Assembly: GCF_023898315.1 (NCBI RefSeq)
Contig: NC_064621.1
Span: 535,515,383 to 535,579,382, forward strand
DNA from: Schistocerca nitens
Taxonomy: Eukaryota > Arthropoda > Insecta > Orthoptera > Acrididae
Length of the DNA stretch: 64,000 nt
Reading direction: 5' to 3'
Below the pieces are notes generated by a model. That model ran no database searches. It worked only from the letters and a program-made list of their open reading frames with translations, and was not told the DNA's origin. Each line of letters begins with the position of its first letter. Positions within the stretch are counted from its first letter, which is position 1. Both the position numbers and the translations under genes were made by a program. Positions 22,070 to 32,924 of the stretch are shown in pieces.

Positions 22070-22268
22070 GCCGGCCGTGGTGACCGAGTGGTTCTAGGCG
22101 CTTCAGTTTGGAACCGCGCGACTGCTACGGTCGCAGGTTCAAATTCTGCCTCGGGCATGGATGTGTGTGATGTCCTTAGGTTAGTTAGGTTTAAGTAGTT
22201 CTAAGTTCTAGGGGACTGATGACCTCAGAAGTTACGTGCCGTCGTGCTCAGAGCCATTTGATTTTTGT
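22070..22268 (+). mobile_element. tRNA-derived SINE (SINE-L)
   Basis: Head GTGACCGAGTGGTTCTAGGC and B box AGGTTCAAATTCTGC, followed by the standard body. The target duplication ATAGTAGAGTAT (22058-22069) and ATAGTAGCGTAT (22269-22280) differs at one base. Inserted at the 3' end of the mariner relic. Confidence 0.9.
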
Positions 22269-22469
22269 ATAGTAGCGTATACTGCAGTAAATAAGTAGCT
22301 TGTGTACAGAACCGATCCGCCTTAGTTATATTGTGCACGACCTTGTGTGTGAAGTGTGTAAGCAGACAGGCCGACAACCGGCCGTGTTGCGGGGAGGTGT
22401 GCTCTTAGGCGTTCTTTGAGACTGCACTGTAACGAAAACGAAAGAACTTATGAGACAACCCAGTATCGT

Positions 22470-23105
22470 AATGTTACGAATGAAGTTCAATGCTCCATTT
22501 GCCTTAAAAGGTTAAAAACTGGAGCCACGACAAATTTGCGACATCATATCAGAAGGAAACTTATAACTTAGCTCTTCATTCATAGGTTGCGATAAAAATA
22601 AAAGAATAAAACTAGCTGATTTGCTGCCAGTGTCTATATAATATGCCTTTACCTGCGGGTAACACTTGAAAACGGACAAATTAAGACGAAAAATATCCTT
22701 CAAACTTAGTTTTTTCATCCTTTAGCACTGCCAATGCCCAAATAGTGGTAAGCCCCTCCATTACGACATGATTTTTGAGCAGAGTTTCGAAGAATTGGAA
22801 TCAGTAAGAGATACTGGTGTTCTTCTGTAGTATTCAGCTACTTATCACTTTTCGAGAAAAGCAACGAGCGATGGATGTTCTAAGCTTCCCTTCGTTTCCA
22901 CGAGCCTTGAAACAGAAGGAGTAAAAAATTTCCAATCTTTGTTCAATTACTGTGTTTACTGCAGGAAATGATTGGAATAAAAAACAGAGAATCGGTTATT
23001 TCAGAAACGGGTTATTTTGAGCTGTTTTAACACTGAAGTTAAAATGGCGCTAAAAAAACGATATAACCGACAGCCTGTTATTTCAGCGACAACCGCCATC
23101 CCTAC
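22470..23105 (+). pseudogene. hAT relic with BED-type zinc finger
   Basis: At 22479-22566 the frame reads NEVQCSICLKRLKTGATTNL then RHHIRRKL. This is a BED finger: C-x2-C, the TTNLRxH core and H in place; the expected final His is Leu. The next line has a stop. About 500 bases later, at 23020-23105, AACCGACAGCCTGTTATTTC and AGCGACAACCGCCATCCCTA resemble the terminal and subterminal sequence of a hAT element. The middle shows no transposase core, so this looks like an internally deleted or decayed copy. The left terminus is not identified. Confidence 0.55.
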
Positions 23106-23270
23106 TGACCCCCGCGCGGCTTCGATCCTGGTCTGGCACATTTATTCCTCTCACAAGCTAGCACGCCGCATGTGCAGGTCGTTAAACTTATCATAGGTAA
23201 ATAAATATAATTTCTAATACAGCTTCAGCTGGTGCAGTGCACACAAAATCGCAGCGTCCTCTGCGTAGTA

Positions 23271-23933
23271 CGAGGGCTATTCCGAAAGTAAGGTCCGATC
23301 GGTCACGAAATGGAAACGACTATGAAAATCCGATAAAGCTTTGCACAGATGTGTTGGGTAGTGTCTCTAGTATAACCCCAGTTAGCATCACGTCGCTCTT
23401 CCCATTTCTGAGCTCGCAGTGAGTGCGTAAAGATGTCTAGAAAATAGTGTCTGCCGCCAAGTACGGGGGCCTGGTGAGAAATTTCCCCTGAAGCTATGCA
23501 GCTAACATTACATAACTGTCGTGCTGTTTCGTCTTCAAGACAATTCTCAGCCGCATTCTGCAGGGGCAATGAAGATGCTCCTGCATCGTTTTCAAATTGA
23601 AATGTGAGAGTACCCACAATACAGCCCGTAATTGTCTCCCTCTGAGTTTCAGCTCAGGTCACATGAACCGCTGGTTATGAAGACAACATTTCGGCACAAG
23701 ACAACGAGCCGTAGGCCAGCGTAGAGAATTGGCGGAGAGCACTGGCGGCTGCCTTCTATAGCGAGGGTATGGGAAAGTTGGTACAACGCTACGATACACG
23801 TCTAAGTCGGGTCGGCGACTATGGAGATAAGTAGCTGCAAGGTGTATCTAACTGTTGCAAATAAAACATTTTTGATTTTTACCGTGGTTTCCATTTCGCG
23901 ACCTATCGGACCTTACTTTCGGAATAGCCCTCG
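23271..23933 (+). mobile_element. Mariner deletion derivative, 663 bp, copy 1
   Basis: Flanked by TA. Inverted ends of about 47 bp (CGAGGGCTATTCCGAAAGTA and its inverted copy TACTTTCGGAATAGCCCTCG) show two mismatches. The interior holds remnants of a mariner transposase: a start region (AAGATGTCTAGAAAATAGTG) joined at about 23490 to the C-terminal catalytic part (a ACAATTCTCAGCCGCATTCT segment for DNARPH, CATGAACCGCTGG for HMNRWL). The N-terminal DNA-binding and first catalytic regions are missing. Copy 2 at 54788 has the same length and the same internal junction, so the deleted form itself spread. Confidence 0.88.
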
Positions 23934-24024
23934 TAGATCAAGAGTAATAAATCGTCAGAGTGTACTTAGTATAAACAAAGTATAGTTGACAGAGGTCATT
24001 ACGTCGTAAATGCGAGCACGCAGT

Positions 24025-24067
24025 TTGTGTGTGTGTGTGTGTGTGTGTGTGAGTGTGAGTGTGAGTG
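24025..24067 (+). repeat. (TG)n microsatellite with GAGTGT ending
   Basis: TG dinucleotide run followed by GAGTGTGAGTGTGAGTG. Confidence 0.95.
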
Positions 24068-24079
24068 ATTGCAGGCCAC

Positions 24080-24440
24080 CTGCCAGCTTCCAGCGGCCAG
24101 CGAGCGACCGCAGGTGCGTGCGCTTCAGCGAGGCAGCGCGGCCATCCATCAGAGCCAGCCGCGGGGTGGGTCAGACTGTGGAGGGGTAGAGGGGGGGGGG
24201 GAGCGCTGTGGCTGTGGAGGGGTGCTTATCCAATTAGCCCCCGCTTTATTCAGGGCTGTCTGGGCGGCCGCCGCGAGCCCAATTTAATCACGGTGGCCAA
24301 TCTGGTCGCGGCGCTGGCGGTCGGTGATGAATGGAGCCGCCGACACTGGTCCAGCCGGGCCGATCCCGCCTGCCCAGGGGACTCCCCGAGGCCGCCTGAA
24401 CTACCAACCTGCTGAACGCTGTCCGCACCCCTAAACGGGA
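24080..24440. promoter_or_regulatory. GC/CpG-rich patch, possible regulatory element
   Basis: GC-rich, unlike any repeat here, with mirrored open frames on both strands. Motif-like words include CCAATTAGCC and CAATTTAATCACGG. A G-run lies at 24191-24201. It precedes a LINE insertion. The regulatory reading is inference. Confidence 0.35.
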
Positions 24441-24529
24441 CCATTAACCTAACGCACAGCCCTGACGTTTAGACCTGTGCACCTTTCGCTTATACTCTGT
24501 TCACCATAAGAATAAACCTCGTGTAAACA

Positions 24530-26145
24530 TTACGCTATGTATTCTTCCGCGTTTGCTGGAATCTCATTGGATTTCGTTTCACGTGGAGCGCCGTTTGAGT
24601 CTCTTACGGATTTCCGTATGGAGGACATAGTGATAGACATCCCTGCGGTTGTGAAGCAGCTGAATGGGTTGAAAATAAATAAATCGCCAGGTCTTGATGG
24701 GATTGCAATTCGGTTTTACAGAGAGTACTCTACTGCATTGGCTCCTTACTTAGCTTGCATGTATCGCGAATCTCTTGCCCAACGTAAAGTCCCGAGCGAC
24801 TGGAAAAAAGCGTAGGTGACGCCTGTATATAAGAAGGGTAGAAGGACGGATCCTCAAAATTACAGACCAATATCCTTAACATCGGTTTGTTGCAGGATTC
24901 TCGAACATATTCTCAGTTCGAATATAATGAATTTCCTTGAGACAGAGAAGTTGCTGTCCATGCATCAGCACGGCTTTAGGAAGTATCGCTCCTGCGAAAC
25001 GCAACTCGCTCTTTTCTCACATGATATCTTGCTAACCACGGATGAAGGGTATCAGACGGATGCCATATTCCTTGACTTCCGGAAAGCGTTTGACTCGGTG
25101 CCCCACTGCAGACTCCTAACTAAGGTACGAGCATATGGGATTGGTTCCCAAGTATGTGAGTGGCTCGAAGACTTCTTAAGTAACAGAACCCAGTACGTTG
25201 TCCTCGATGGTGAGTGTTCATCGGAGGTGAGGGTATCATCTGGAGTGCCCCAGAGAAGTGTGTTAGGTCCGCTGTTGTTTTCTATCTACATAAATGATCT
25301 TTTGGATAGGGTAGATAGCAATGTGCGGCTGTTTGCTGATGATGCTGTGGTGTACGGGAAGGTGTCGTCGTTGAGTGACTGTAGGAGGATACAAGATGCC
25401 TTGGACAGGATTTGTGATTGGTGTAAAGAATGGCAGCTAACTCTAAATATAGATAAATGTAAATTAAAGCAGATGAATAGGGAAAAGAATCATGTAATGT
25501 TTGAATACTCCATTAGTAGTGTAGCGCTTGACACAGTCACGTCGATTAAATATTTGGACGTAACATTGCAGAGCGATATGAAGTGGGACAAGCATGTAAT
25601 GGCAGTTGTGGGGAAGGCGGATGGTCGTCTTCGGTTCATTGGTAGAATTTTGGGAAGATGTGGTTCATCTGTAAAGGAGACCGCTTATAGAACGCTGGTG
25701 CGACCTATTATTGAGTACTGCTCGAGCGTTTGTGATCCCTATCAGGTCGGATTGAGAGAGGACATAGAAGTAAATCAGAGGCGGGCTGCTAGATTTGTTA
25801 CTGGTAGGTTTGATCATCACGCGAGTGTTACGGAAATGCTTCAGGAACTCGGGTGGGAGTCTCTAGAGGAAAGGAGGCGTTCTTTTCGTGAATCGCTACT
25901 GAGGAAATTTAGAGAACCAGAATTTGAGGCTGACTGCAGTACAATTTTACTGCCGCCAACTTACATTTCGCGGAATGACCACAAAGATAAGGTAAGAGAG
26001 ATTAGGGCTCGTACAGAGGCATACAGGCAGTCATTTTTCCCTCGTTCTGTTTGGGAGTGGAACGGGGAGAGAAGATGCTAGTTGTGGTAGGAGGTACCCT
26101 CCGCCGCGCACCGTATAGTGGATTGCGGAGTATGTATGTAGATGT
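24530..26145 (+). mobile_element. LINE-A, 5'-truncated, with hexamer 3' tail
   Basis: Contains the reverse transcriptase region, a short 3' untranslated region (CCCTCCGCCGCGCACCGTAT) and the tandem tail (TGTAGA)n near 26125-26142. No target duplication was resolved. It is the reference copy for the LINE-A fragments at 1, 45386, 46512, 52922 and 57290. Confidence 0.9.
24537..26081 (+). pseudogene. LINE-A reverse transcriptase, one nonsense codon
   Basis: Order of blocks: INKSPGLDGIAIRFYREYS (finger region), then a TAG at 24813-24815, VTPVYKKGRRTDPQNYRPIS, the RT block FLDFRKAFDSVPH at about 25070 (first catalytic Asp), SSGVPQRSVLGPLLFSIYIN, and LFADDAVVY at about 25330 (the catalytic FADD box). 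The thumb and C-terminal domain follow to NGERRC at 26081. The related copy at 47.3 kb has Gln where this one has the TAG, so a CAG to TAG change is the likely single lesion. The apurinic endonuclease domain lies upstream of this truncated copy and is absent. The element belongs to a Jockey/CR1-like group by motif; the clade is not certain. Confidence 0.9.
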
Positions 26146-26489
26146 AGATGTAGAGCGGAAGGCAAGCTGTCTCGAGTACAATCAAATACGATAACGAGCA
26201 TACGTTTTATGCTGTGCGTTACGCGTACATCGATTCAGCGATGATGTGGGGCAACAGCTTCACCGATGCATTTAACGTTGGCAGTACTGGCCGGGAAAGT
26301 GATCCAACTAACCTGCAGTGATGTGAATAGTTGCGGTAAAGACGTAAGAAGAGACGGACAGAGAAATAAAACAGCCTTGAATATAATTCATTATTTAAAT
26401 GGAAGAAAATAATATGTGGCAAAACCCAGGCGATACGCTTCCTAGGTGATCGGACGGAAAACAACATGCTCTCGATCTTAGCTAACATA
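26146..26489. other. No gene recognised
   Basis: Short unassigned interval between a LINE tail and a Tc1-B element. Confidence 0.45.
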
Positions 26490-27297
26490 CGCCGAAGCGC
26501 CAAAGAAACTGGCATAGACAAGCGTATTCAAGCACAGGTATACGTAAACAGGCAAAATATAGTGCTGCCGTCGGCAACTGCTATATAAGACAAAAAGTGT
26601 CTGGCGCAGTTCTTAGATCGGTTGCAGCCTGCTGAAATGGCAGGTTATCTAGAGTTAAGTGAGTTTAAACGTGGTGTTACAGTCGACGTACGAACGACTG
26701 GACACAGCATCTGCGAGGTAGCGATGAAGTGGGAATTTTCCAGTACGACCATTTCACGAATAAACCGTGAATATCAGGAACCCGGTAAAACATTGAATCT
26801 CTGACATCACTGCTGACGGAAAAAGATCCTGCAAGAACGGGACCAACGACGACTGAAGAGAATCGTTCACCGTGACAGATGTGCAACCCTTCCGCAAATT
26901 GATCACCTATATCCATTCATGTCCACTGTGCGTTCTGACGGACTTGGGCAATTCCAGCAGGAGAATCCGACACCACACACGTCCAGAATTGCTACAGAAT
27001 GGCTCCCCGAACACTGTTCTGAGTTTAAACACTTCCGCTGGACATCAAACTCCCCAGACATGAAAATTATTGAGCCTATTGGGATGCCTTGCAACGTGCT
27101 GTTTAGAAGAGATCTCCACCCCTTCGTACTCTAACGGATTTATGGATAGCCTTGCAGGATTCATAGTGTCAACACCCTCCAGCACTACTTCAGATATCAG
27201 ACGAGTCCATGTCACGTCGTGTTGCTGCACTTCTGCGAACTCACGGAGGCCCTACACGATATTAGGCGAGTGTACTAGTTTCTTTGGCTCTTCAGTG
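26490..27297 (+). mobile_element. Tc1-B transposon, internally deleted (808 bp)
   Basis: TA-flanked. Left end CGCCGAAGCGCCAAAGAAAC, right end GTTTCTTTGGCTCTTCAGTG. The relative at 28470-29687 is about 1.2 kb, so roughly 400 bp are missing here. A helix-turn-helix start (LSEFKRGVTVDVRTTGHS, near 26655) remains. It is joined near 26905 to the second half of the catalytic domain (GQFQQENPTPHTSRIATEW). The region holding the first catalytic Asp is deleted, and the second Asp position reads Glu (QEN). Stop codons occur near 26800. Non-autonomous at best. Confidence 0.85.
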
Positions 27298-28469
27298 TAT
27301 TATTGTAATTAAAAAGAAAAGTGATGAAACCTCCTGATTTTAACAAGGGTAATTTCTCTGCAAGAGATATGTGTGGTGTAAAGGCGCACTGCTGGTTTCT
27401 AACGTAGTTAATTAAAAATTGAAGCCACTCAAGGTACTACAGTGAGTCGTCTGATATTCTCTGAACTCATTCCATATCGGGCTCCGAGAAATGCGGTACA
27501 TTTCAGTACTGCTACGTTGATAACGAGGCAATCAGCAACAGAATCGCAAGCTACCAAAAAACCCACATATCCTCCTCCTCTTTTATGACGTGCTGTTCTG
27601 CATTTCGCCAGTGTTCGGCACTGGCCTGTCACAAAGCTTTTGGCAACTTAAATGTCTTGCTATTTCACGCGGAAAATCCCTTAACTTGGCTCCAGATCAA
27701 TTATATTGGGTTCAGATAGCAGAGTTACGGAGACAACTGTGAAAATGCAGCATTTGTACAGAGTACTCGACGCCGCGAATATTGTTTTCCATGTTTCTAT
27801 GACGCTCATCAATCTGGCTTGTGTAAGACCACATGTCCTACAAAATAACGGTAATGTTCAGATAAAGGATAACTGATTTTTCGTTTTTGTTCAAAAAATT
27901 TAATTGTGTAATGTTTTCATAACTTCAACAATCTTGAACAATATTTTATAAAATATAGATAATTAAGAATGTATATTGGCAATGAAAACCAGAATTTTGC
28001 GTGTGATGCGTAATTAGAAAGTGGAACACGTGCATTTTTCTTGAAAAAATGATGGTTAAGTATGAATTAATTAACATATCTTTGATGAATTTCATATTTA
28101 AGTGATTTAGGAATTCAAACTGAACAATAAAAGTTGTAGTTCACAACGCTTTCGAACCGCCGCCCACCAGCGAGCAGGATTACCGTTCTACGAGCTATCG
28201 CTTACCCCACATAACATTCTGTTTCTCGAAAAACGTCAAAGCTGATTTTTCTCTGTAATATTGTGAAAACATTAAAAAAACTTGTTTCTCTAGTTCGCGG
28301 TGTTCCGAGTGTGTGTTTCACTGCGAAGCGTTTACAGAGACTGTGACTGTAGGCGATTTTTGAAATAAAAATTACGTAGCTTAAGTATGATTACGAAAAA
28401 CGTTGATGTATGTTAAAACATCAGAATGGCTTAAAGGTTGTTTTACGGTGTAATAAGATCTCTAATATA
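27298..28469. other. AT-rich stretch, no gene recognised
   Basis: More than 1 kb of AT-rich sequence. A tRNA-like relic on the minus strand at about 28141-28210 (ATAGCTCGTAGAACGG then GCGGCGGTTCGAAAGC) is the only feature I can point to. Confidence 0.4.
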
Positions 28470-29687
28470 CACCGAAGAGCCAAAGAAACTGGTACACCTG
28501 CCTAATATCGTGTAGGGCCCCCGGGATCAGGTAGAAGTGCCGCAACACGACGTGGGATGGACTTGACCAATGTCTGAAGTAGCGCTGGAGGGAATTGACA
28601 CCATGAATCCTGCAGGGCTGTCCATAAATCCGTAAGAGTAAGAGTGGGTGGAGATCTCTTCTGAAAAACACGTTGCAAGGCATCCCGGATCTGCTTAATA
28701 ATGTTCATATTTGGGGATTTTGGTGGCCAGTAAAAGTGTTTAAACTCATAAGAGTGCTCCTGGAGCCACTCTGTAGCAATTCTGGACGTGTGGGATGTCT
28801 CGTTGTCCTGCTCGAATTGCCCACGTCCGTCGGAATGCACAATGGACATGAATGGATGCAGGTGATCAGACAGGATACTTACGTACGTGTCACCTGTCAA
28901 TGTGGTATCTAGACGTATCAGGGATTCCACATCACTCCAACTGCACACGCCTCACACCATTACGGAGCCTCCACCAGCTTGAACAGTCCCCTGCTGACAT
29001 GCAGGGTCCATGGATTAATGAGGTTGACTCAATACCCATACAGATCCATCCTATCCATACAGTTGCAAACGAGATTCGTCCGACCAGGCAGCATGTTTCG
29101 AGTCATCAAAAGTCCAGTATCGGTGTTGACGGGCCCAGGCGAGGGGTAAAGCTTTGCGTCGTGCAGTGATCAAGGGTACAAGAGTGGGCCTTCGGCTTTG
29201 AAAGCCCATATCGATGACGTTTCATTGAATGGTTCGCACGCTGACATTTGTTGATGGCCCAGCATTGAAATCTGCAGTAGTTTGCGGAAGAGTTTCACTT
29301 CTGTCACGTTGAACGATTCTCTTCAGTCGTCGTTGGTCCAGTTCTTGCAGGATGTTTTTCCGGCCACAGCGATGTCGGAGGTTTGATGTTTTACCGGATT
29401 CCTGATATTCATAGTACACTCGTGAAATGGTCGTTCGGGAAGATCCTCACTTCATCTCAACATCAGAGATGCTGTGTCCCATCGCTCGTGCGCCGACTAT
29501 AGCACCACGTTCAAACTGACTTAAATCTTAATAACTCGCCATTGTAGTAGCAGTAACCGACCTAACAACTGCGCCAGACACTTGTTGTCTTATATAGACG
29601 TTGCCGACACAGCGTCATATTCTGTCGGTTAACGTATCGCTGTATTTTAATACGCGTGCCTATAACAGTTTCTTTTGCGCTTCAATG
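28470..29687 (-). mobile_element. Tc1-B transposon, near full length
   Basis: TA-flanked, 1218 bp. The left end CACCGAAGAGCCAAAGAAAC is an inverted copy, with mismatches, of the right end GTTTCTTTTGCGCTTCAATG. It encodes a transposase on the minus strand. Confidence 0.87.
28502..29525 (-). pseudogene. Tc1-B transposase, catalytic Glu replaced by Lys
   Basis: N-terminal part on the minus strand near 29520-29230: a start (MASY-DLSQFERG-like) with frame damage, then EYQESGKTSNLRHRCGRKNI and QRRLKRIVQRDRSETL. The C-terminal frame 28948-28502 reads TLTGDTYVSILSDHLHPFMS, GQFEQDNETSHTSRIATEW (second Asp) and WPPKSPNMNIIKQI. Where Glu is expected the codon is AAG (Lys). There are 36 residues between the second Asp and that site, so the family is DD36E-like rather than DD34E. 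The C-terminus PRRVAALL matches the Tc1-B pattern. The middle segment holding the first Asp is only poorly readable. Confidence 0.8.
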
Positions 29688-29689
29688 TA

Positions 29690-30246
29690 TAAGTTGCAAA
29701 TACTTCAAAGAGCGCAACAACACCAATGTCGTGAGCTACGGCTGCTGGCCAATCACTGCGTTTGTGTTTGTTTACATCAGGTTTATTGTTATGATGAACG
29801 AAGTACAGATGACGTGCGCCTCTTTTTGCGTTGCACGCAAGAAGAGACATAGGCACACGCCTCTGTAAACATGTGCGCATGCGTGATTCAGTTCTCTCCA
29901 GCGCAGTACAGTTGAGAAACGGGGTCTGTACACAGGCTCCAAACTGATCCTATGACGGCATCTCCGAATTCTCTCAGGGCTCGGCTCCCCAGTCTCCGCA
30001 GCTGTCCATTTATCTGGAGACTCCTCGCTTGAGCCTGTTGTCGGGTACAAGTGGACTAAAGCAGCGTAGAAAGGAGAGTGAGTACGCAGGTTCGTATGGA
30101 CGACCGAGAACTCGCAGCATTGCGACTACATACGAAACTGCTGGGCATGACTATTATTATTTACCAAAATATTTACAGATCTGTATGTAGTGAATATCGT
30201 TCTGTTTATACGTAAATACCTATATATACATACATGTAAATATGTA
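29690..30246. other. No gene recognised
   Basis: No recognisable coding frame or repeat ends. The mirrored short open frames here have no motif. Confidence 0.45.
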
Positions 30247-30459
30247 CAGGGTGTCCATAATTAAAGTACTAGTATCAAAACACTGCAGAAAGAGAATCAC
30301 TACCCAGAATAACATCGTATGTGAACAGAGGCAGGCGAAACGTCACGGAAAAAAAAAATTACGAAAACTTGATCAATAGTTAGCGCTGTAAGCGTCAGAA
30401 TGTGCTCACTAACATACGCGCTGCCCACGGCTGTTCCTTAGTTTGCGTCCAAGACGCTC

Positions 30460-31534
30460 AGTATAACTGTCTCCATTAACGAACGCGCACTGAATGGCGA
30501 CTGTGCCCCAGTGAGCTTGCAGAAGTTCCGAACACTCTAGGGTAAGAAAAAATGCATTGCTCCGATGTCTGCTAAGGTTCTGGAGAAAATGATTATAGAA
30601 TACGAAAAGACAGATTCGTTTAAAGTACAATGTGGCAGAGGGAGGAAAGAATTTGATCCGACGTCGAAGATGTGGTCGCAGCACTGCAGTGCGGTGGCGT
30701 GCGAACACGCGTGCCCGAACGTTGGACATGCCTGCGAGCACGATGCATAAAATCCAACGAAATACCCTGCATTGCTATCCGCACAAAATCTCCCGTTTTC
30801 ATGAGCTTCTTACTGCTGACCTGCCAGCAAGACAAACGTTCGCTTTGGAATTTCTTGCTCGCATGGAAGTGGCCAATGAATGGCCATGGAACATTCCGTG
30901 TACAGACGAAGCCCATCTCCAAGGACATGTCAGTAATCAGAACTGCAGAATATGGGCAACGGAAAATCCGCACGCTCGTCTACCGGTACCCCTTCATTCT
31001 GCAAAGGTGAGTGTGTGGTGAGGTTTGATGGCATCGTTTATCGTAGGGACACATCTTTACGAGGAGATCGAGTTCTGCGGGTTCTGTTATCTGTACCGTC
31101 ACTGGTAAACGCTATGATAGCCTTTCGCGCACCAACGTCATTCTAGCCTTTCGAGAGCGTGGATGTGTGAATAGAATCATTTTTATACAAGATGGCGCTC
31201 CTCTGAAGATTGCACAGCCATTGAAGCGGCTGCTGCAGTGGCGTTTCAGAAATACCAGAATTATCAGCCGTCATTCCCCTACAGTCTGGGGGCCCAGATC
31301 ACCTGATCTGAATCTGTGTGACTTCTGGCTGTGAGCTCATTTGAATGATGATGTGTTCAGTGCTCCAATTACGAACGCAGCTGAATTGAAGGCATCCATT
31401 GTACAACGCACCCTGAACATGACACTCGAGACACTCCGGTCTGCTGTGGTACGTCATGTTTCTCGATTGCAACTTGTTTCAGAAAACGGTGGACAGCATA
31501 CTGAACACGTATTGCGCCAGTCTCACGACACTTA
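30460..31534 (+). pseudogene. DUF4817-type transposase, decayed; 42 residues between second and third acidic sites
   Basis: Blocks in order: SLQKFRTL and MSAKVLEKMIIEYEKT-SF near 30515-30620, a helix region with LDMPASTMHKIQRNTLHCYP near 30725, FHELLTADLPARQTFALEFL, then CTDEAHLQGHVSNQNCRIWA near 30905 (first Asp). Near 31185, IIFIQDGAPLKIAQPLKR carries the second Asp, and SPDLNLCDFWL near 31305 the third. Counting residues in the single frame between the Asp of QDGAP and the Asp of CDFWL gives 42. A stop follows (TGA at 31333). Other stops and frameshifts occur around 31020-31145. The third position is Asp, not Glu. This is a wider spacing than classic mariner (34). Confidence 0.83.
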
Positions 31535-31551
31535 GAAACCGATGTAATTCT

Positions 31552-31861
31552 CTATAAATTATAGAGCGCAGCAATCAGTCGTCCTTTTTTTGTAGGTTTT
31601 GTTTGGTAAATCCAGATTTCGGCTAGTGCCTAGCCATTATCAGTGCACTATTTTCTAGTCTCGCTACTTGTCAGGTCCCTGTTGCTCGGGCGTCGCTCAC
31701 AGTTCTTTGACTACTACTAAAAATAGTGCATTGATAATGGCTAGGCACTAGCCGAAATCTTGATTTGCCAAATAAAACCTACAATAAAAGGGCGACTGAC
31801 TGCTGCGATCTATAATTTATAAATAATATCACAGTCGATGAGTGGACCAAATTTCCCAATG
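31552..31861. mobile_element. Foldback/hairpin element within the transposon
   Basis: Long inverted arms of about 100 bp (about 31554-31652 and 31718-31820) share, for example, TTTCGGCTAGTGCCTAGCCA and its reverse TGGCTAGGCACTAGCCGAAA. A spacer of about 65 bp separates them. The flanking direct repeat GATGTAATTCT lies at 31541-31551 and 31862-31872, consistent with insertion into the host transposon. No coding content. Confidence 0.82.
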
Positions 31862-32370
31862 GATGTAATTCTGCGATTTTTGGCCACAGGAAAATTAAAA
31901 ACCTGTTTTTCCAATCGGATGTGGTACGGCCTCGCCGTGGCGGGTGGGCTGACCTAATTAACAGTGCCACAACTGTTGACTGCCGAACTAGCGCAGTCAT
32001 GCACTTTGAAAAGTACCGATAGTGTAATGTGCAAACCAACCATGGACGTTAGAAGTCACGCTGCGAGTCACGTGTCATTTGTAGGAGACCCCGTTTATGT
32101 TAAGATTCTTACAGCGCAATCTGTTAGTAAAATTTTCGTTAATCTTTGTTTTGTTTTGACGCGTCAATAAAATACTGTTCAAATCTAGCATCATTCTGAA
32201 CAGTGGCTCTCTTTCTACAGCATTTTGAGACTGGAACTTTAATTATGGACACCCTGTACATATTGAATAACATGGGGTATAGGGTACATGTCGATCTGCC
32301 TCTGTTGTCAATTACTGATCATCCTTCATGTCTTTCGGCATCTCTAATTGCAGAATGGTTAATTTACCGT

Positions 32371-32909
32371 TGTTGTTGTTGTTGTGGTCTTCAGTCCTGA
32401 GACTGGTTTGATGCAGCTCTCCACGCTACTCTATCCTGTGCAAGCTGCTTCATCTCCCAGTACGTACTGCAGCCTACATCCCTCTGAATCTGCTTAGTGT
32501 ATTCATCTCTTGGTCTCCCTCTACGGTTTTTACCTTCCACGCTGCCCTCCAATACTAAATTGGTGATTCCTTGATGCCTCAGAACATGTCCTAGCAACCG
32601 ATCCCTTCTTCTAGTCAAGTTGTGCCACAAACCCCTCTTCTCCCCAATTCTATTCAACACCTCCTCATTAGTTATGTGATCTACCCATCTAATCTTCAGC
32701 ATTTTTCTGTAGCACCACATTTCGAAAGCTTCCATTCTCTTCTTGTCCAAACTATTTATTGTCCATGTTTCACTTCCATACATGGCTACGCTCCATACAA
32801 ATATTTTCAGAAACGACTCCCTGACACTTAAATCTATACTCGATGTTAACCCTAGTAGGGTGGCACAGACGACGCTTTTTGCGGCATGCTGTACGCTAGC
32901 AGAGATCAT
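32371..32909 (-). pseudogene. LINE-B reverse-transcriptase C-terminus and 3' end
   Basis: Minus-strand frame 32909-32391 reads SVRESFLKIFVWSVAMYGSE, then TWTINSLDKKRMEAFEMWCY, RWVDHITNEEVLNRIGEKR, RLLGHVLRHQGI, RRGRPRDEYTKQIQRDVG and QDRVAWRAAS. This is the distal region of a non-LTR reverse transcriptase protein, typical of endonuclease-RT LINEs in insects. The 3' end carries (CAA)n, seen on the plus strand as GTTGTTGTTGTTGTG at 32371-32385. The RT catalytic core is not in this fragment because it is 5' truncated. No frame break is seen in these 172 codons. Confidence 0.82.
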
Positions 32910-32924
32910 GTGTCAAGTATAAGT

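Larger units (their letters stand above)
30247..32256 (+). mobile_element. DUF4817-type DNA transposon 2, with a foldback element inside
   Basis: TA-flanked (GTA|CAGGGTGTCC at left, GGACACCCTG|TAC at right). The terminal repeats CAGGGTGTCCATAATTAAAG and its inverted copy at the right end are exact over about 21 bp. Total 2010 bp, of which about 310 bp is an inserted hairpin element (31552-31861). The transposase lies at about 30460-31534 on the plus strand. Confidence 0.9.

Noticed and set aside
31970-32170. 68-codon frame near the 3' end of the DUF4817-type transposon
   Set aside because: It lies downstream of the transposase in a non-coding stretch of the transposon and has no motif.
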